Shown: positions 16,164 to 25,399 of the stretch, one piece after another
How the letters are laid out: the number at the start of each line of letters is the position of its first letter
Position numbering within the stretch: the first letter of the stretch is position 1
From: Methyloligella sp.
GTDB taxonomy: Bacteria; Pseudomonadota; Alphaproteobacteria; Rhizobiales; HXMU1428-3
NCBI GenBank assembly: GCA_021604645.1
Contig: BQJJ01000005.1
Coordinates: forward strand, 207,983 to 271,982
DNA length: 64,000 bases
Direction: 5' to 3'
The notes under the pieces: generated by a model
What the model saw: only the letters and a program-made list of their open reading frames with translations
The model's database searches: none
What the model was told of the DNA's origin: nothing
Translations under genes and position numbers: made by a program

Positions 16164-18218
16164 TTAATTAAAAAAGCCGATGTTTTCGCTGTTGCCTGGT
16201 TTGGTTTGGCTGACTTCTTTTAAAAGAGCGATCAGACGATCCATATCTTTGGTTGCACCTAGTACTTCAGCTTGCTTTTTCACCTGAGCGAAATCACCTG
16301 GCGTTAAATTTTCAAACTTCAACCCATGCTCGGGAACATTGGAAAGATTGAAAAAGACTTTATACGCCATCGCAAGCGCGACTTTATCCATAAAGTTAAA
16401 TCGTACATGGAAAGTGAAACGGCGCAATGAAGCGGTGTCCAGTCGATCCATCAAATTTGTGGTGAAGCAAACCGGCAAAGAATGTTCTTCCATCCATGTG
16501 AGCATTTCGTTCACTTGGGTAACCTCCCAAGAACGAGAGGCTTCCTGCCTTGAATAAAGAAAACTATCTGCTTCATCAAAAATCAAAAATGCATTGGCTT
16601 CTCTGGCCTCGAGGAATGCGTCAGCGATTTGTTTCTCGGTTTCACCAACAAAGGCTGAGAAAATATCTGACGCGCGTTTTTGAATGACTTCCAAGCCAAG
16701 CTCTTTCGCTAAAAAGCGTGCGTAAGCTGACTTGCCTGTGCCTGGAGGGCCTGAGAGACAAAGAGAGAAATTCAACTTACCCGAAGATTTTAACTGACCC
16801 GACAGGTCATGAATATCACGGCTAGCTTTTGATAATTTCGGATCATACACAAAATCTTCTGGCTTACGTCTAGCCTGAAGCCCAGAAACAGCTCTTGTAA
16901 TACCTTGGGCCGCGCGCTCAACTTCGCTCGCTCCGCCTTTAGAATATTTTGCAACTTTAAGTGCGTTTTCCATTATAGCTGGTGTGGCATCAAGCTTTTG
17001 CGCAAGATTTGAAATCTCTTCCTTGGTAAGCTTAACTCCAATTCTTTCCGACATTCTTTCAATGATACGGCGGCGCTGTGATGTTGGCGGCGATTTTAAT
17101 TCGAAAGCTAAAATCATACGACGCAGAATGGCTGCATCAATGTCACTGATATTATTTGATGTCCAAAGGATCGGAACAGGATTGTTTTCAAGCAAACGGT
17201 TGAGATAAACTTTCGATCCGCCTCTTCTGATAAGCTGCAAAGCAATATCTTCCATCTCATCAAACAGGATCGCAGCGTTTTTAGCTCCTCTGAGCAAGCT
17301 GATGGCAAAGACCAAATCTGACAGGCGCCCTTTTCGATCAACTTCACCTTCAGCGCCGACATCTTCACCGGCTGCGTAAATAGAAAGCCCCGCTTTTTTA
17401 GCCGCAACTTTTGTTAGCTCTGTTTTGCCTGACCCTGGAGGGCCGTATAAAAGGATATTAACACCCTTAGCTTTTTCAGACACGGCTCCTTTGAGGACAT
17501 TACATATTAGATCACGATCTCCTTTGATGTGATCATAATCCGTTAATTCAATGTTTGCTGTGAGAGGTGCGCCGAGCAATGCTTCGCGCATTTGGTCAAA
17601 CTTTTTAAACCTTTGATCAAGGCAAGCGTCTAACCTTGAGGTAATAGCAAAATGTCCACCTGGCCCCGAAAGTTCACCGCCTTCATTTTTTAATTGCAAC
17701 AATCCGGCTGCGACCATATCTCCTGCCGGCCCTGTGAAGCGCTCAACATCATTTACGCTCAGATCCGTTAACAGAGCAAGTGAACGACTGAGTGGCCCGA
17801 TGGATTCGGTCACCGAATTACACAAATATTGGACTTGATCAAACCTATGGAAACACGCGATGAGGCCAACGATTTCCTGACATTTTGGATCAAGCTCAAG
17901 AGCTTTGGTTAAATTTTTGATGTTGGTCCACATTGGCTCAGGCCAACCGGTTTTATTCGACGCTTCTTCGAGCATATCTAGAATTTCATCACGATGCTCT
18001 AGAAAGGCACTGTTGAAATCTGCCTGACTGAAGCTTGAAGAGTATATATTGCCAATAGCTCCGCTAAGCTTTTTCGGCAAAGGCAGGGAGAGCATTTCTG
18101 TACGATCGTTTAACCAATATAGAATGTAACGTGCTGCTCGGGTCGGAATATGATCAGCTCGCAAGACACGGTGCAAATATTTTGCAACCAGTCCGCGTTC
18201 AATATCTTCTGATGCCAT
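16164..18218 (-). CDS. protein with two AAA+ ATPase domains
   Basis: 684 residues. Residues 1-230 form an alpha-helical N-terminal domain of no known family. Domain 1 has Walker A GPPGSGKTEL (about 259-268) and Walker B AILFDEMED (about 317). Domain 2 has Walker A GPPGTGKSAYA (about 490-500), Walker B FLIFDEADSF (about 545) and the sensor FTTNLMDRLDTASLRRF. The second domain looks like the FtsH/spastin-type remodelling class with an arginine-rich end. Two complete sites suggest a hexameric protein remodeller, but no partner is encoded nearby. Transcribed alone, between two repeat-rich gaps. Confidence 0.75.
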   Translation of the reverse strand: MASEDIERGLVAKYLHRVLRADHIPTRAARYILYWLNDRTEMLSLPLPKKLSGAIGNIYSSSFSQADFNSAFLEHRDEILDMLEEASNKTGWPEPMWTNIKNLTKALELDPKCQEIVGLIACFHRFDQVQYLCNSVTESIGPLSRSLALLTDLSVNDVERFTGPAGDMVAAGLLQLKNEGGELSGPGGHFAITSRLDACLDQRFKKFDQMREALLGAPLTANIELTDYDHIKGDRDLICNVLKGAVSEKAKGVNILLYGPPGSGKTELTKVAAKKAGLSIYAAGEDVGAEGEVDRKGRLSDLVFAISLLRGAKNAAILFDEMEDIALQLIRRGGSKVYLNRLLENNPVPILWTSNNISDIDAAILRRMILAFELKSPPTSQRRRIIERMSERIGVKLTKEEISNLAQKLDATPAIMENALKVAKYSKGGASEVERAAQGITRAVSGLQARRKPEDFVYDPKLSKASRDIHDLSGQLKSSGKLNFSLCLSGPPGTGKSAYARFLAKELGLEVIQKRASDIFSAFVGETEKQIADAFLEAREANAFLIFDEADSFLYSRQEASRSWEVTQVNEMLTWMEEHSLPVCFTTNLMDRLDTASLRRFTFHVRFNFMDKVALAMAYKVFFNLSNVPEHGLKFENLTPGDFAQVKKQAEVLGATKDMDRLIALLKEVSQTKPGNSENIGFFN

Positions 18219-18249
18219 AAACTTACTCCAAACCTATCTCTTTTTTAGC

Positions 18250-18410
18250 GTGGCTTCACGTTTCCCACCAGAAACCGCCACTTTTAGCGTGGCTTCAGTT
18301 TCCCACCAGAAACCGCCACGAGCAACTGCTCTTTTATAGTTGCGCTTTAGATGCCCACAAAGCATCCGCGCTTTTTAGTTGCGCTTCAGATGCCCACAAA
18401 GCACCCGCGC
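18250..18410 (+). repeat. array of four family A hairpins
   Basis: Four copies in tandem: 18250-18281 and 18289-18319 with outer stem GTGGC/GCCAC and inner stem GTTTC/GAAAC; 18342-18371 and 18381-18410 with outer stem GCGC/GCGC and inner stem GATGC/GCATC (GCACC in the last). All keep TTCA or TTTA as bulge and CCAC at the loop start. Neighbouring copies are near-identical in pairs, which suggests local duplication, while the two pairs differ by compensated stem changes. Confidence 0.85.
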
Positions 18411-18875
18411 TGATTAAAGTTCTTTTTGTAACATGTTACAAATTAAATTTCTTTTCTTCATTAAGCTCATACCTCAGATCGGAGAACTCATCCGAATTAA
18501 TTTATTCAATGGTAAAATTTGTATCTTGGAGGCGTTTCAAAAATTCCAAGTGGCAAATCCACTTTTTTGGTTAAATTCATAATTTCACGACTAAAACACA
18601 TGCAAGAGTTGCCTAATCACGTAGTAAAACTCGTGCAAAATGAAGCTTTTCATCACTTGAACTTATGAAGATTTAGTTAAGACATATTGGTAAGAGGTTA
18701 ATTCAGCGCCTTAACTTGTTTATTATTATACATAAAAATGGCAAAAAACCTATTGTGTGGAACTTTTATTTTTCGTTTCAAAGCAAGTTATTTTAAGCTT
18801 AAGTTTTTATTGCGTTATTTTAGCATTTACCACTCTGACTGAATGTGGATAGATTTATTTAAAAGGGGCACTGCT
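18411..18875. other. AT-rich intergenic region
   Basis: About 460 bases with no credible reading frame, RNA gene or repeat. It must contain the promoters of the ATPase (minus strand) and EVE gene (plus strand); no box is convincing enough to place. Confidence 0.4.
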
Positions 18876-19304
18876 TTGAAATATTGGTTGTTTAAATCTG
18901 AACCGAACACTTGGTCTTGGGAAGATCAAAAAGCTAAGGGCAAAAAGGGTGAAGAGTGGGATGGTGTGCGAAACTATCAAGCACGCAACAATATGAGAGA
19001 AATGAAAAAGGGTGACCTTGGTTTCTTCTATCATTCTATTAAAGAAAAAAGTGTTGTGGGCATTGTCGAAGTTTTACATGAGGCTCATCAAGATTCGACA
19101 ACTGAAGATGAGCGGTGGGAATGCGTCGATGTGATGGCTGTTACTGATTTCCCAGAGCCTGTTACATTAGATCAAATTAAAGCTGAACCAAAACTTGAGA
19201 AAATGATTTTGGTTAATAATTCTCGGCTTTCAGTGCAGCCTGTTCTTAAATCTGAGTGGAAATTAATTTGCAAAATGGGTGGCTTGAAAAACCCTCCTCT
19301 TTAA
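18876..19304 (+). CDS. EVE domain protein
   Basis: About 142 residues from a TTG start at 18876, chosen because AAGGGG lies 6 bases upstream and because family members begin KYWLFKSEPxxWSWxDQ, exactly as here. GVRNYQARNNMREMKKGDL and FYHSIKEKSVVGIVEV complete the EVE (PUA-like) fold, which binds modified bases such as 5-methylcytosine or modified RNA nucleotides. The role in bacteria is not settled. Monocistronic by appearance. Confidence 0.85.
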   Translation: MKYWLFKSEPNTWSWEDQKAKGKKGEEWDGVRNYQARNNMREMKKGDLGFFYHSIKEKSVVGIVEVLHEAHQDSTTEDERWECVDVMAVTDFPEPVTLDQIKAEPKLEKMILVNNSRLSVQPVLKSEWKLICKMGGLKNPPL

Positions 19305-19404
19305 AATTAATCCTATCAAAAACCGTTCTGACGAAAAGAGATGGTATCTTTTACGTTAGTGCTTTAAAATTGAACTGTTTTTATCATGTCAGGAGACGTC
19401 GCTT

Positions 19405-19833
19405 ATGGATTTTGTAGGACAAAGTACGATTGCTATATTGGTGGCAGCATTTGTAGGATTTGTTATCGGTGGAATTTGGTATGGTGTTTTGGGCAATGTC
19501 TGGATGAAGGCAGCTTCTATTGACCCTGCTGATATGGTTGATGAGAATGGCAACAAGAAAATGCCCGTTATTCCTATGGTTCTAGCCGCTCTTGCGAATT
19601 TGGTGCTTGCGATTACACTTTCAGGTTTGATGGGACATATGGTTGTTGATGTCAGGCATGGTCTCATCACCGCCGCCTTCATTGCTCTTGGGTTTATCTT
19701 GCCTACGTTATTGGTGAATTATAGCTTTCAAGGGCGGCCGCTTAGTCTAACATTGATTGATGCTGGACATTGGCTCCTCGTATTATTAGTAATGGGGGCA
19801 ATTATCGGCTTTATTGGGGTTGAAACTCAATAG
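19405..19833 (+). CDS. DUF1761 family membrane protein
   Basis: 142 residues with four membrane helices and the DUF1761 signature: VGFVIGGIWYGVLGNVWMKA near residue 17 and an even spacing of helices afterwards. Function unknown. It has its own upstream gap of 100 bp and no operon partner. Confidence 0.8.
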   Translation: MDFVGQSTIAILVAAFVGFVIGGIWYGVLGNVWMKAASIDPADMVDENGNKKMPVIPMVLAALANLVLAITLSGLMGHMVVDVRHGLITAAFIALGFILPTLLVNYSFQGRPLSLTLIDAGHWLLVLLVMGAIIGFIGVETQ

Positions 19834-19949
19834 CTTAGCCATATATAAACTCTTCATGAAACTTCTGTTCTTGAGACTTTATGCTTTAAGAGCTAGATAC
19901 ATTTTGTCTTATTTTACTTTTTTGATTTTACTTGAGTTGGGAATTTCAA

Positions 19950-20222
19950 ATGGCAGTTATAACTGTTTATACCGGATTTGCATGTAGTTTTTGTCAGCGT
20001 GCGAAAATGCTTCTTACTCATAAAGGTGTTGAATTTACTGAAATTAACGTTGCTCAAAACCCTGATCAACGCCCTATCATGATGGAGCGTGCTTCAGGTG
20101 CACGCACTGTGCCGCAAATTTTTATTGATGACTTACATGTTGGCGGCTGTGATGACCTTTATGCCCTTGACCGTGCCGGCAATCTGGACGGTCTTTTAGG
20201 TTTAGAGGCTAATCCCAATTAG
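19950..20222 (+). CDS. grxC: glutaredoxin 3
   Basis: About 90 residues from the ATG at 19950, preceded by GGGAA. The dithiol active site is CSFC within TGFACSFCQRAK, a variant of the usual CPYC, and RTVPQIFIDDLHVGGCDDL is the glutathione-binding cis-Pro region. It reduces disulfides and glutathionylated proteins at the expense of glutathione. The grxC - nitrilase - DUF1178 order is common in Alphaproteobacteria. Confidence 0.9.
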   Translation: MAVITVYTGFACSFCQRAKMLLTHKGVEFTEINVAQNPDQRPIMMERASGARTVPQIFIDDLHVGGCDDLYALDRAGNLDGLLGLEANPN

Positions 20223-20298
20223 GAACTAGAAACATCGAATTTGACTGTAAACATTTTGCATATACTTCAGTTCAAGTTTTGCGCTTGGAGGCAAGATA

Positions 20299-21213
20299 AT
20301 GGCAGCTTACCTTTCAGAAACGACAGAAACATCCACACTCACAGTTGCGCTTATCCAGATGACATCTGGTAAAACGCTTGAGAAAAACTTTGAATTTTTA
20401 AGTGAACAAATTGACGAAGCGGTTAAACAGGGGGCGACTTACATACAATCTCCTGAAAACAGTTTGCTTATGGAATTGAACCCCAAAGAAGTTGCTCGCA
20501 TCACTCAAAGTGAAATTTATAAAGACGCCCTACAACAGTTATTTCTAAAAGCTGCTGCTCAAAAAATTTGGCTGCATATCGGCTCAGCTGCTGTTCCCCT
20601 CACTGATCAAAATGTAGGAAATGGCAAATTTAAGTTTGCCAATCGCTCTTACCTTATTGGCCCGGATTATTCTCCGGCAACAGCTGAGACGCATTCATTT
20701 TTTTATGATAAAATTCATATGTTTGATGTGACTTTGCCGAATGGTGAGAATTATAACGAGTCGGCCTCTTATCAAGCTGGAGAGAAAAGTGTTGTTGCTG
20801 GTTGTGATTTCAGTAACACCCACGGATCTATAAACATTTCAACCAAGCTTGGTATGACCATTTGCTACGACTTACGTTTTCCAGCGCTGTTTCGTCACCT
20901 GGCTTGCTCTGGCGCTGAAATTATTAGCGTGCCTGCAGCCTTTACGAAAACCACTGGCGAAGCGCATTGGCATGTCTTATTGCGTGCAAGGGCTATTGAA
21001 ACGGGGTGTTTTATGGTGGCGGCTGGGCAAACCGGAAGACATGATAATGGCCGGGAAACTTTTGGCCATAGCTTGGTTATTTCGCCCTGGGGCGACATTT
21101 TATTAGATGCAGGAACAAAGCCTGGGGTCTATAGTTGCCAGATAGACTTAAGACAAGTTGAAAGAACACGACAAATCGTGCCATCTTTAAGCCATGGCAA
21201 AGACTTTCAATAA
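20299..21213 (+). CDS. carbon-nitrogen hydrolase (Nit1-like amidase)
   Basis: 304 residues of the nitrilase superfamily with its Glu-Lys-Cys triad: Glu in IQSPENS (about residue 54), Lys in FYDKIHMFDV (about 140) and Cys in MTICYDLRFP (about 195). The ICYDLRFP context and position beside grxC match the Nit1-like group, whose members remove the amide of deaminated glutathione, a repair function. The 14-residue N-terminal extension is a little long for the group. Probably co-transcribed with grxC and the DUF1178 gene. Confidence 0.82.
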   Translation: MAAYLSETTETSTLTVALIQMTSGKTLEKNFEFLSEQIDEAVKQGATYIQSPENSLLMELNPKEVARITQSEIYKDALQQLFLKAAAQKIWLHIGSAAVPLTDQNVGNGKFKFANRSYLIGPDYSPATAETHSFFYDKIHMFDVTLPNGENYNESASYQAGEKSVVAGCDFSNTHGSINISTKLGMTICYDLRFPALFRHLACSGAEIISVPAAFTKTTGEAHWHVLLRARAIETGCFMVAAGQTGRHDNGRETFGHSLVISPWGDILLDAGTKPGVYSCQIDLRQVERTRQIVPSLSHGKDFQ

Positions 21214-21306
21214 GTTTAAAGTTTCTGGCAATAACTTGTAGATTTTATGCTTGGTTTTGTTTTTGATTACATCCTTAGCAAAGGACTGAATTTTGAGGAC
21301 TGCTTT

Positions 21307-21738
21307 ATGATCCGCTATCAACTTATTTGCAAATGTAAATATGAGTTTGAATCGTGGTTTCGCTCGAGCTCTGATTTCGACCAGCAATGCAAGCGGGGTT
21401 TGTTGTCATGCCCTTCATGTGGTGGATCGGATGTTTCTAAAGCATTGATGGCTCCCAATGTCAGCACGTCGCGTAAGAAGAAACAAATATCCGCGAAAAA
21501 AGCCGAAGCTGGTGCACTTCAGGAATTAAACACTGCTATTCGTAATTACCGTGATCACGTTACTGAATCAGCTGACTATGTCGGCGATCGCTTTGCAACT
21601 GAGGCTCGTAAAATCCATTATGGTGAGGAACCAACACGAGGAATTTATGGCGAAGCACAAGTGAGTGAGATTAAAGAGCTTCATGAAGAAGGTGTTGATG
21701 TGATGCCACTGCCTTCACTGCCAGAAGATAAAAACTAG
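21307..21738 (+). CDS. DUF1178 zinc-ribbon-like protein
   Basis: About 143 residues starting at ATG 21307, with GAGGA 8 bases upstream. IRYQLICKCKYEFESWFRSS opens the protein, and SCPSCGGSDVSKALMAPN supplies the second cysteine pair, as in DUF1178 (formerly grouped with FmdB-like zinc ribbons). Function unknown. It is the third gene of the conserved grxC-nitrilase-DUF1178 group. Confidence 0.88.
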   Translation: MIRYQLICKCKYEFESWFRSSSDFDQQCKRGLLSCPSCGGSDVSKALMAPNVSTSRKKKQISAKKAEAGALQELNTAIRNYRDHVTESADYVGDRFATEARKIHYGEEPTRGIYGEAQVSEIKELHEEGVDVMPLPSLPEDKN

Positions 21739-21749
21739 ATTGCTTTTCT

Positions 21750-21805
21750 CTCTCTCACGGCTATTCCATGAGCAAAGTTCATGGGCCTACGAGGTGCTGC
21801 GCTTT
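21750..21805 (+). repeat. family B element, 5' module only
   Basis: CTCTCTCACGGCTATT, then stem CCATGA/TCATGG (21766-21771, 21779-21784), then GGCCTACGAGGTGCTGCGC. The stem differs completely from that of the copy at 15761 while the flanks are constant. A family A pair follows directly. Confidence 0.75.
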
Positions 21806-21807
21806 TA

Positions 21808-21873
21808 GGAGCTTCAGTTGCCCACCAGCAACCTCTTTCTAGTTGCACTTCAGATGCCCACTCGCATCCGCGC
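21808..21873 (+). repeat. two family A hairpins
   Basis: 21808-21836 has inner stem GTTGC/GCAAC with loop CCACCA and a short outer GAG/CTC. 21845-21873 has inner stem GATGC/GCATC with loop CCACTC and outer GCAC/GCGC (one mismatch). Confidence 0.8.
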
Positions 21874-22101
21874 TATCCAAACTTGATAAATTTTGCTGTT
21901 TTTGGCAATTTTTTAGTGGAATTGCTTTCTTCATCTGACCGTTAGATTATGAAAATTTATTCCAACACCTTATACAAACCGGAATATTAATCCTTTTTAG
22001 CCCCAAGCTATTGCATTTTCGTAGAATATTCACCTAATTAGTGTAAAACAAACCGTGTAGTTGAAGCTACATTAGATGATTGCTGTAGATTGGCCGTGAA
22101 G
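21874..22101. other. leader region of the sulfate-assimilation cluster
   Basis: AT-rich, no reading frame. It should contain the promoter of the cysH-to-DUF934 cluster; no binding site or riboswitch is recognisable. Confidence 0.35.
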
Positions 22102-22920
22102 ATGCAAGCTGAAAAGACCATGCAAATTGAAAGAAATGGGCAAATTGACAAAACTGGGCAAGCTGAGAAGGCTTTGAAAGATACTTCGAAGCCATCCCTC
22201 TCCTCTGAAGGGGCTGTTTTTGATATTGAGGCTTTGAATGAGGCTCATAACTTATCGTCTCCGCTGGAAGTACTCAGAAGCGCGATTGAGGACCTTTTTA
22301 AGGGCCAGATTGCCCTTGTTTCTTCGTTTGGAGCTGAATCTGCGATTTTGTTGCATATGGCAGCACAAATTGACACTCATATCCCAGTTATTTTCGTTGA
22401 TACGGGCAAGCTTTTTCCTGAAACCATAGCTTACCGTGACAAATTAGCTAAACAATTTGGTTTGACGAATATTCAAACAATACACCCGGATGAGAATTTG
22501 CTACAGAATAAAGACCCAAATGGTGATTTATGGGAATCTGATACTGATGCATGCTGCCATATTCGTAAAGTGTTGCCATTTGATAAGGCTTTAGCACCAT
22601 ATGTTGCTGAAATTTCTGGACGCAAGAGATTTCAAAATGATATTCGGGCTAATTTAGGTTTCTTTGAAAAAACTGAACGCACTATTAAAGTTAACCCTCT
22701 GATTAATTGGAGCCCAGCTGAATTAGCCGATTATGTCATCAAGCATGACCTTCCGCGCCATCCGCTTGTGGCTCAGGGCTACCCTTCAATTGGCTGCGCA
22801 CCTTGTACATCACCAGTTGCTGAAGGTGAGGACCCGCGTGCGGGCCGCTGGCGCGGTGCTGATAAAACTGAATGCGGCATTCATTTTGTAGATGGAAAGC
22901 CAGTTCGTATGTCTTCCTAA
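22102..22920 (+). CDS. cysH: adenylyl-sulfate (APS) reductase
   Basis: About 272 residues. SSFGAESAILLHM is the PP-loop nucleotide site; ACCHIRKVLP and CAPCT provide the CC...CxxC set that binds a [4Fe-4S] cluster, which marks the APS- rather than PAPS-reducing type, and ECGIHF holds the catalytic Cys. It makes sulfite from adenylyl sulfate with thioredoxin. The first 40 residues are non-conserved and repetitive (MQAEKTMQIERNGQIDKTG), so the true start is uncertain; a TTG at 22090 and a GTG at 22096 are also in frame. Confidence 0.88.
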   Translation: MQAEKTMQIERNGQIDKTGQAEKALKDTSKPSLSSEGAVFDIEALNEAHNLSSPLEVLRSAIEDLFKGQIALVSSFGAESAILLHMAAQIDTHIPVIFVDTGKLFPETIAYRDKLAKQFGLTNIQTIHPDENLLQNKDPNGDLWESDTDACCHIRKVLPFDKALAPYVAEISGRKRFQNDIRANLGFFEKTERTIKVNPLINWSPAELADYVIKHDLPRHPLVAQGYPSIGCAPCTSPVAEGEDPRAGRWRGADKTECGIHFVDGKPVRMSS

Positions 22921-23024
22921 TAGCGGGCAGTTATTGTGGCCTCTTACAACTAGGGATAGGCCTTTACTTGTGTTAAACAAATAGTCTTTTTCTATTTAGA
23001 CTTTGATAAATGGACGATTTTAAA

Positions 23025-23396
23025 ATGGGCGTGATTAACGTAATAGATCAACAGGGAAAACTACATGTGCTTGAGGCCGTTGAAGGCTGGCGAGTGATGG
23101 AGATTATTCGCGAGCATGGTTTGCCTATTAAAGCTGAATGTGGTGGCGCTTGTGCGTGCGCCACATGTCAGGTGGAAGTTGCACCTGAATGGACAGCTCG
23201 TTTACATGAAATGCGCGATGATGAAGAAGATATGCTTGATAGCTTGCCTATTGTGACGGATTATTCTCGACTTTCTTGTCAGATTATTTATGAAGAAGAG
23301 CTTGATGGGCTGGAGCTTCGTTTAACCGATGCCTCTTTGCCGGATACGATGCCATCTGGGGCATCTTCAAACATTAAAGCTGAGGCAACTGCTTAG
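23025..23396 (+). CDS. 2Fe-2S ferredoxin (adrenodoxin type)
   Basis: About 123 residues. The cluster ligands are in ECGGACACATCQVEV (C-x5-C-x2-C) with the fourth Cys in SRLSCQIIY, the adrenodoxin/FdxB layout. It lies between cysH and cysG, 3 bp from cysG, so it very likely feeds electrons to the sulfite reductase encoded downstream. The ATG at 23025 is preferred to one at 23010 because GGA precedes it; both are possible. The C-terminal 20 residues are low-complexity. Confidence 0.85.
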   Translation: MGVINVIDQQGKLHVLEAVEGWRVMEIIREHGLPIKAECGGACACATCQVEVAPEWTARLHEMRDDEEDMLDSLPIVTDYSRLSCQIIYEEELDGLELRLTDASLPDTMPSGASSNIKAEATA

Positions 23397-23399
23397 ATT

Positions 23400-24863
23400 A
23401 TGAAATTTTTTCCGATATTCGTTGAGACTAAAAGTGCACATGTGTTGGTAACTGGGGGTGGTGAGACCGCTCTGCAGAAACTTAGGCTTTTGAGTAAAAC
23501 TGAAGCCACAATCACTGTTGTTGCGCCTGAATTTGATGACGATATCCTGAGCTTTATTAAAGATTTTCCAAATATAAACTTGCTGGAACGGAGTTTTGAA
23601 ACTGACGACGTTCAGGGTAAAAGACTTGTTTATGCAGCCCATGATGATGAAGTACTGGACACTGTTGTTGCTGATGCAGCTCGAGCTGCTAGTGTTCTTG
23701 TAAATGTTGTTGATACGCCTACTCAATGTGATTTTTTAACACCCTCTCTGGTTGAGCGTGCACCTATTACTGTTGCTATTGGCACAGAAGGTACAGCGCC
23801 AATGATTGCAAGAGATATCAAAGCGCTGCTCGACAAAAACTTGCCTGCAAACTTGGGTGATTTGGCTCGTCAGGCAATACGCATTCGAGAAACTTTAAAG
23901 AAAAGAATTGATGATGGACGTGCTCGTTTGCGCGTGTGGGAACGTTTGATGCAGGGCGCGTTTCGCAGAGCTGTTTTGCGCGGTGACCAACCTGGAGCAG
24001 CCCTCGCCCTTGAAGCTGAAATTCTAGCTGAGCTTGACCATTCAGCAACTGGAAATGAAGACGACAGTAATAAGCCAAAGGGCTCTGTTGCCCTCATTGG
24101 AGCTGGGCCTGGCAACCCTGAATATCTGACACTCAAAGCGCACCGCCTTTTACAAGAAGCTGATGTGCTTGTTGTTGACCGTTTGGCGAACCCTGACATC
24201 CTGGATTATGCACGCCGTGATGCGAAACGGATTTATGTCGGCAAACAGGCAGGCAAGCCATCTACATCACAAGAAGAGATCAACCAAATTATAGTGCGCG
24301 AAGCTATGGACGGCTCTCGGGTTGTTCGGCTTAAAGGCGGCGATCCCAGCATTTTTGGACGTTTGCAAGAAGAGCTTGCAGCTTGCCAGTTGTTTGGTAT
24401 CGAAGTTGAAGTCGTACCAGGAATTAGCGCGGCACAAGCTGCTAGCGCCTCTATTAAATTACCTCTTACATTTCGAGGTGAGCACCGCTCAATCACTTTA
24501 CTAACTGCTGCAACTAAAGATCAGGTGGTTGCGGCTGATGTGGTTGAATTTATGAAAACAGGCCGACCTTTTGCCATTTATATGGGGGTTAGAATCGCGT
24601 CTGAGATTGTTGAGACACTCAAACAGGCTGGTGCCGATTTAACATCAGAAGTGATTATTGTTGAGAATGCAAGTCATGATCATGAACGGGTTTTTTCTTC
24701 ATCTCTTCAAGACCTTACTTTAACGATCAAAACGCTTTCGATTAAAGGTCCTGCGATTTTATTTGTCGGCCTTTCTTATGAAGATATGGGGCTTTCAGCA
24801 GACAACCGCATTCAATCAATTGAAGTTAGCAATGTTGTTTCGCTAAACAGAAAAGTGATTTAA
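23400..24863 (+). CDS. cysG: siroheme synthase (trifunctional CysG)
   Basis: 487 residues. The N-terminal half (1-210) is the precorrin-2 dehydrogenase/ferrochelatase module with VTGGGETALQKLRLL and the dimer segment GTAPMIARDIKALL. From about 225 the uroporphyrinogen-III methyltransferase follows, with LIGAGPGNPEYLTLKAHRLL, VRLKGGDPSIFGR and VPGISAAQAA. It builds the siroheme cofactor of the sulfite reductase encoded two genes later. The start codon follows the ferredoxin stop by 3 bp. Confidence 0.93.
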   Translation: MKFFPIFVETKSAHVLVTGGGETALQKLRLLSKTEATITVVAPEFDDDILSFIKDFPNINLLERSFETDDVQGKRLVYAAHDDEVLDTVVADAARAASVLVNVVDTPTQCDFLTPSLVERAPITVAIGTEGTAPMIARDIKALLDKNLPANLGDLARQAIRIRETLKKRIDDGRARLRVWERLMQGAFRRAVLRGDQPGAALALEAEILAELDHSATGNEDDSNKPKGSVALIGAGPGNPEYLTLKAHRLLQEADVLVVDRLANPDILDYARRDAKRIYVGKQAGKPSTSQEEINQIIVREAMDGSRVVRLKGGDPSIFGRLQEELAACQLFGIEVEVVPGISAAQAASASIKLPLTFRGEHRSITLLTAATKDQVVAADVVEFMKTGRPFAIYMGVRIASEIVETLKQAGADLTSEVIIVENASHDHERVFSSSLQDLTLTIKTLSIKGPAILFVGLSYEDMGLSADNRIQSIEVSNVVSLNRKVI

Positions 24864-24961
24864 CACGCTCTCATCAAGCACGATTTTTTAAACTAGAAGA
24901 GTTACGAAATTAACAACCGTAAATAAAGACAACTACAAGAGAAATAACGGCAAGAGAAACA

Positions 24962-25255
24962 ATGGCAAAAAAACTTAAAGGTGATCAAGTTTTAACTGGG
25001 CAATTGCTGCGCGAGGGCGATGTTGTTTTTTATACTGAAGACGGCAACTGGTCTCCTGATTTACAAAACGCTAAAATTGCAACTACGGCTGAACAAATTG
25101 ATGAGCTTGATGTGTTAATTGCCAAGGCAGAAGAGACCAACCTGGTAATTGACATATACCCCATTGTTGTAAAACGAGATGATGCGGGCAAGCTTGTGCC
25201 AGACCTTATTCGTGAGAAAATGCGCACGACTGGCCCTTCAATTGTTTATGCCTAA
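24962..25255 (+). CDS. DUF2849 protein of the cys cluster
   Basis: 97 residues: MAKKLKGDQVLTGQLLREGD, VVFYTEDGNWSPDL, and a C-terminal IREKMRTTGPSIVYA as in DUF2849, a family almost confined to Alphaproteobacteria and placed between cysG and cysI. It has no known activity; context suggests an accessory role in sulfite reduction. Confidence 0.88.
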   Translation: MAKKLKGDQVLTGQLLREGDVVFYTEDGNWSPDLQNAKIATTAEQIDELDVLIAKAEETNLVIDIYPIVVKRDDAGKLVPDLIREKMRTTGPSIVYA

Positions 25256-25285
25256 ATTTATTTATTGATTTAACTTTATTTAGTT

Positions 25286-25349
25286 GTGCTTCAGATGCTC
25301 ACAAAGCATCCGCACTTTTGTACTTTAGATGCCCACAAAGCATCCGCAT
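25286..25349 (+). repeat. two family A hairpins inside the cys operon
   Basis: 25286-25315: outer GTGC/GCAC, bulge TTCA, inner GATGC/GCATC, loop TCACAAA. 25320-25349: bulge TTTA, inner GATGC/GCATC, weak outer stem. They lie between DUF2849 and cysI and may process or attenuate the operon mRNA. Confidence 0.8.
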
Positions 25350-25399
25350 AATAATTGCACTCGGTTATTGAATATTAAGAAAATAACAGGAATTACTCC

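Noticed and set aside
18250..18410. CRISPR array
   Set aside because: Unit spacing is irregular, repeats are palindromic with changing stems, there are no unique spacers of equal size and no cas genes.
23818..24496. Several minus-strand frames within cysG
   Set aside because: Shadows of the well-supported siroheme synthase gene.
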